Positions 61,737-64,000 of a DNA stretch of 64,000 bases are shown here, in pieces. The stretch covers positions 1-64,000 of the forward strand of contig NZ_JALKFT010000010.1 in the NCBI RefSeq assembly GCF_023242945.1. The letters run 5' to 3'. How positions within the stretch are numbered: the first letter of the stretch is position 1; every line of letters starts with the position of its first letter. The notes beneath the pieces are model-generated. The model had not been told where the DNA came from. It made no database searches and worked only from the letters and a program-made list of their open reading frames with translations. A program made the translations under genes and the position numbers. Source of the stretch: Frankia umida. Its GTDB lineage: Bacteria; Actinomycetota; Actinomycetes; Frankiales; Frankiaceae.

Positions 61737-62489
61737 GTGGCCCTGAAACCCGTTCTGTATTCGGAACTGACCAAACTCCGGTCGCTCAGATCGGTCGTCT
61801 GGTCGTTGGTCCTGGCGCCTGTCCTGCTCCTCGGAGCCGGTTGCCTCGCGTGCGGGGTATATGGTGACGGCGAGGCGGCCCAGGATGGCTTCGATCCCCT
61901 GGCACTGGGATTCTGGGGAGTGAACTTCGCCCAGGTCGCGGTGGCGGTCTTCGCCATGCTGGCCATGGGTGGGGAGTACGAGAAGGCTACAATAGTTCCC
62001 TCGCTCACCGCGGTTCCCCAACGGGGCCGATTCTACGTTGGCAAGATCCTGGCGACCGGAATCCTGGCTGTGAGCGCAGCGATTCCGGCCGCACTTCTGA
62101 CGTTCTTCCTCACCCAGGGCCTGCTGGCCGGAAACGGAGCGTCCCCTGGCAGTCCCGGAGCGGCACGCGGCATGATTTCACTGATCTGCTATTTCCCACT
62201 GCTGGCCGTCCTGTGCGTGGGAATCACCACCATCTTCCGCTCGCCGGCCGCGACGATGGGGCTGTTCCTTCCGTTTCTGTTCCTGCTGTCACCCCTGAGC
62301 ATGGCGGTTCCGAGCCTGCGGACCTTCGCCCAGTTCCTTCCCGATCGGGCCGGACTGTACGCGGCCATGAGTCTCCACGCCGATCCCGATATCGTCTACA
62401 GCGCATGGCTGGGCATACCGATCATGGCCGTGTGGACAGCCGCGGCGGTCTTCGGCGGCTGGCAGGTGCTGCGCAGCCGTGACGCATAA
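61737..62489 (+). CDS. ABC transporter permease
   Basis: A 250-residue membrane protein starting at GTG 61737, one base after the ATPase stop. Six membrane spans; the N-terminal cytoplasmic LYSELTKLRSLRSVVW motif is typical of ABC-2 type permeases (elbow helix before span 1). It forms the exporter with the upstream ATPase. The histidine kinase gene begins about 18 bases after its stop. Confidence 0.85.
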   Translation: MALKPVLYSELTKLRSLRSVVWSLVLAPVLLLGAGCLACGVYGDGEAAQDGFDPLALGFWGVNFAQVAVAVFAMLAMGGEYEKATIVPSLTAVPQRGRFYVGKILATGILAVSAAIPAALLTFFLTQGLLAGNGASPGSPGAARGMISLICYFPLLAVLCVGITTIFRSPAATMGLFLPFLFLLSPLSMAVPSLRTFAQFLPDRAGLYAAMSLHADPDIVYSAWLGIPIMAVWTAAAVFGGWQVLRSRDA

Positions 62490-62507
62490 CCGTCGGGAGG
62501 AAGGCCG

Positions 62508-63776
62508 ATTTTTTTCTCCGCCCTGTTCCGGTCCGCTGTCTACACACGCTGGCTGCACGTGGCCACGGGTGGGATCTTCGCCGGCATCTGTGTCATGGTG
62601 GTCCCCGGTTTCGGCGAGTCCCTCCCACGTACCCTGCTGGCCTGTCTGGGCTCTCCGCTGCCGGTCCTGGCGCTCGCCGCGCTCGTGCCCGGGACCCGCC
62701 AGGCAGAGGGCGTCCAGGCCCGCTGGCTACTGCGGCCACCGGACAGCGCCGAGATCGGCCTCGCTCCCTCACGCACCCTGACCGACCGCTGGCGCACCGG
62801 CCTCTGGCTGGTGTTTCGTACGTGGTTCGGCGTCGTCGTCCTGGCTGTGACGGTGAACATCGCCGCCCTCGCCGGGCGGCTCGGGCTCGCCCCGTTGCGG
62901 TCGGCGCCGCTGCGGTTCGCCGGGATTCGACTTCTGGGCAGCGACTATCTCCTTCTGGGTCCGATCCTGGTTGCGCCGCTGGTCCTCACACTGCTGTGGA
63001 TTGTTGTCGGCGCCGGCGCGCTCGACCTGCGGGTGGCTCGGGCGCTGCTCAGTCCGTCTCCGGCCGAGCGGCTGGCGCAGGCCGAGCAGCGGGCCGAGCA
63101 GCTGCTGGAACGCAACCGCCTCGCCGCCGAGCTGCACGACTCCCTGGGCCATGCACTCACCGTGACCGTCCTGCAGGCTGGCGCCGCCAGGCAGGTCGCA
63201 GCGACCGATCCGGCGTTCGTCCAACGCGCCCTCACCGCCATCGAGGAGGCCGGCCGGCGCGCCCTGGACGACCTCGAACGGACCTTGGGGATCCTGCGTG
63301 ACGCCCCGGTGGAGGCTCGGGCCCGGCCTGCCCTGGGTGAGCTCGACGCGCTGCTGGACGCCGCCCGGATCGCCGGCACTCCGATCCTCGCTGACGTCGA
63401 ACCGCGGGTCGCAGACATCCCCGGCATCGTGTCACGGGAGGCCTACCGAATTCTGCAGGAGGCCGTGACCAATGCGCTGCGACATGCACCGGGCTGCCCG
63501 ATGACGATCAACGTCGGAGTGGACGGCCCCCAGCTGAGATTGCGTGCCGTCAATCCGCTACCCGCGGGGTCGGGCAGCCCACCCCGACAGAACGGCAAAG
63601 GCCTGCGCGGAGCGCGCGAGCGCGCGGTTCTCCTCGGCGGCGAGTTCGACGCGAAATCCCAGGAAAACCACTGGATCGTCGAAGCTCGACTGCCGTTGGG
63701 TACACAGCCCGGGTCTGCGTCCACATCCCGCACCACTGCCCGTTCCAGATATGACACCGCGCCAGGTACGGGATGA
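62508..63776 (+). CDS. NarL-type sensor histidine kinase, probable ATT start
   Basis: About 422 residues if translation starts at ATT 62508, which has GGGAGG with a seven-base spacing. The first in-frame ATG/GTG/TTG is GTG 62559, with no ribosome binding site, and an in-frame stop at 62487 leaves no alternative. Four or so N-terminal spans, then HisKA_3 with the phosphoacceptor His near 210 (LAAELHDSLGHALTVTVLQ) and an HATPase domain (REAYRILQEAVTNALRHAPG and NGKGLRGARERAVLLGGEF). The cognate response regulator gene starts 20 bases after the stop. Confidence 0.85.
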   Translation: MFFSALFRSAVYTRWLHVATGGIFAGICVMVVPGFGESLPRTLLACLGSPLPVLALAALVPGTRQAEGVQARWLLRPPDSAEIGLAPSRTLTDRWRTGLWLVFRTWFGVVVLAVTVNIAALAGRLGLAPLRSAPLRFAGIRLLGSDYLLLGPILVAPLVLTLLWIVVGAGALDLRVARALLSPSPAERLAQAEQRAEQLLERNRLAAELHDSLGHALTVTVLQAGAARQVAATDPAFVQRALTAIEEAGRRALDDLERTLGILRDAPVEARARPALGELDALLDAARIAGTPILADVEPRVADIPGIVSREAYRILQEAVTNALRHAPGCPMTINVGVDGPQLRLRAVNPLPAGSGSPPRQNGKGLRGARERAVLLGGEFDAKSQENHWIVEARLPLGTQPGSASTSRTTARSRYDTAPGTG

Positions 63777-63796
63777 CCCATGGTTAGGTTTGCCGG

Positions 63797-64000
63797 GTGA
63801 CGATTTCGGTCCTGCTCGTCGACGACGACGAGCTGGTACGCGTGGGGCTGCGGGTGATCCTGGAAGCCGGTGGCGAGATCAGCGTCGTCGGGGAGGCCTC
63901 CGACGGTGCACAGGTCGTGCCGCTGATCCGCACGACACGTCCGGATGTCGTGCTCATGGACGTCCGCATGCCGACGGTCGACGGGCTGGCGGCCATCCGG
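63797..64000 (+). CDS. NarL-type response regulator, N-terminal part (cut by window end)
   Basis: At least 68 residues from GTG 63797 (VTISVLLVDDDELVRVGLRVILEAGG). The acidic triplet DDD (residues 9-11), the phosphoacceptor Asp in VVLMDVRMPTVDG and the expected spacing identify a receiver domain. The C-terminal HTH would lie beyond the window. Partner of the upstream histidine kinase, probably controlling the adjacent ABC exporter. Confidence 0.9.
   Translation, partial: MTISVLLVDDDELVRVGLRVILEAGGEISVVGEASDGAQVVPLIRTTRPDVVLMDVRMPTVDGLAAIR

Overview
The window is high-GC DNA dense with GTG starts. Its gene content is that of a filamentous or soil actinomycete: actinobacterial conserved families (DUF3090, DUF3099, TIGR02611-type, an alpha-E/transglutaminase/ATP-grasp cluster), InhA-type enoyl-ACP reductase, an ArfA-like OmpA protein, an LdtMt2-like L,D-transpeptidase and a GlgM/GlgC pair. 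I infer a Frankia-like organism, but genus is an inference from composition and gene style. I saw no tRNA, rRNA, transposase, phage gene or CRISPR array, so the window looks like ordinary chromosome.

Region by region. 0.1-2.5 kb: a Sll1717-type P-loop ATPase and an unrecognised gene. 2.5-8.6 kb, mostly minus strand: alpha/beta hydrolase, bfd, a family 1 encapsulin with its encapsulated ferritin, an OmpA/BON envelope protein and a PAP2 membrane phosphatase. A 15/19 match to the IdeR/DmdR iron box lies upstream of bfd. 9-13.8 kb: lipoprotein L,D-transpeptidase, uricase, a DUF62 SAM-hydrolysing enzyme and DUF3099. 14.1-18.5 kb: two GT4 glycosyltransferases, an SGNH esterase and an unknown gene. 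18.5-26.2 kb: DUF3090, ferrochelatase, a small gene, fabG and fabI on the minus strand. A plus-strand gene between fabG and fabI encodes a degenerate relative of the pyruvate dehydrogenase E1 AceE.

26.2-40.3 kb: a KhtU/KhtT potassium-proton antiporter pair, small membrane proteins, a GH15 trehalase/glucoamylase, LhgO, an EgtE-like aminotransferase, an orphan response regulator, two membrane proteins (one about 900 residues, mostly Pro/Ala/Ser-rich) and pyruvate kinase. 40.5-51.4 kb: a short crotonase-like protein with a small HTH protein, a multi-pass membrane protein, a CDF metal transporter, an ABC-F ATPase, and GT87 and GT39 membrane glycosyltransferases. 51.4-59 kb: transglutaminase/alpha-E/circularly permuted ATP-grasp cluster, an RmlB-like dehydratase, and glgM and glgC. 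59.4-64 kb: a SnoaL-like protein, an internally deleted epoxide hydrolase, an ABC exporter (ATPase and permease) and a two-component system running off the window end.

Shared themes are iron (encapsulated ferritin, Bfd, ferrochelatase), envelope building (transpeptidase, ArfA-like protein, four glycosyltransferases, fatty acid synthesis genes) and storage carbon (GlgC makes ADP-glucose, GlgM uses it, GH15 can cleave alpha-glucosides). The most unusual items are the AceE-like pseudoenzyme, the epoxide hydrolase lacking its cap, a histidine kinase whose best start codon is ATT, and several short palindromes or repeats placed upstream of genes.
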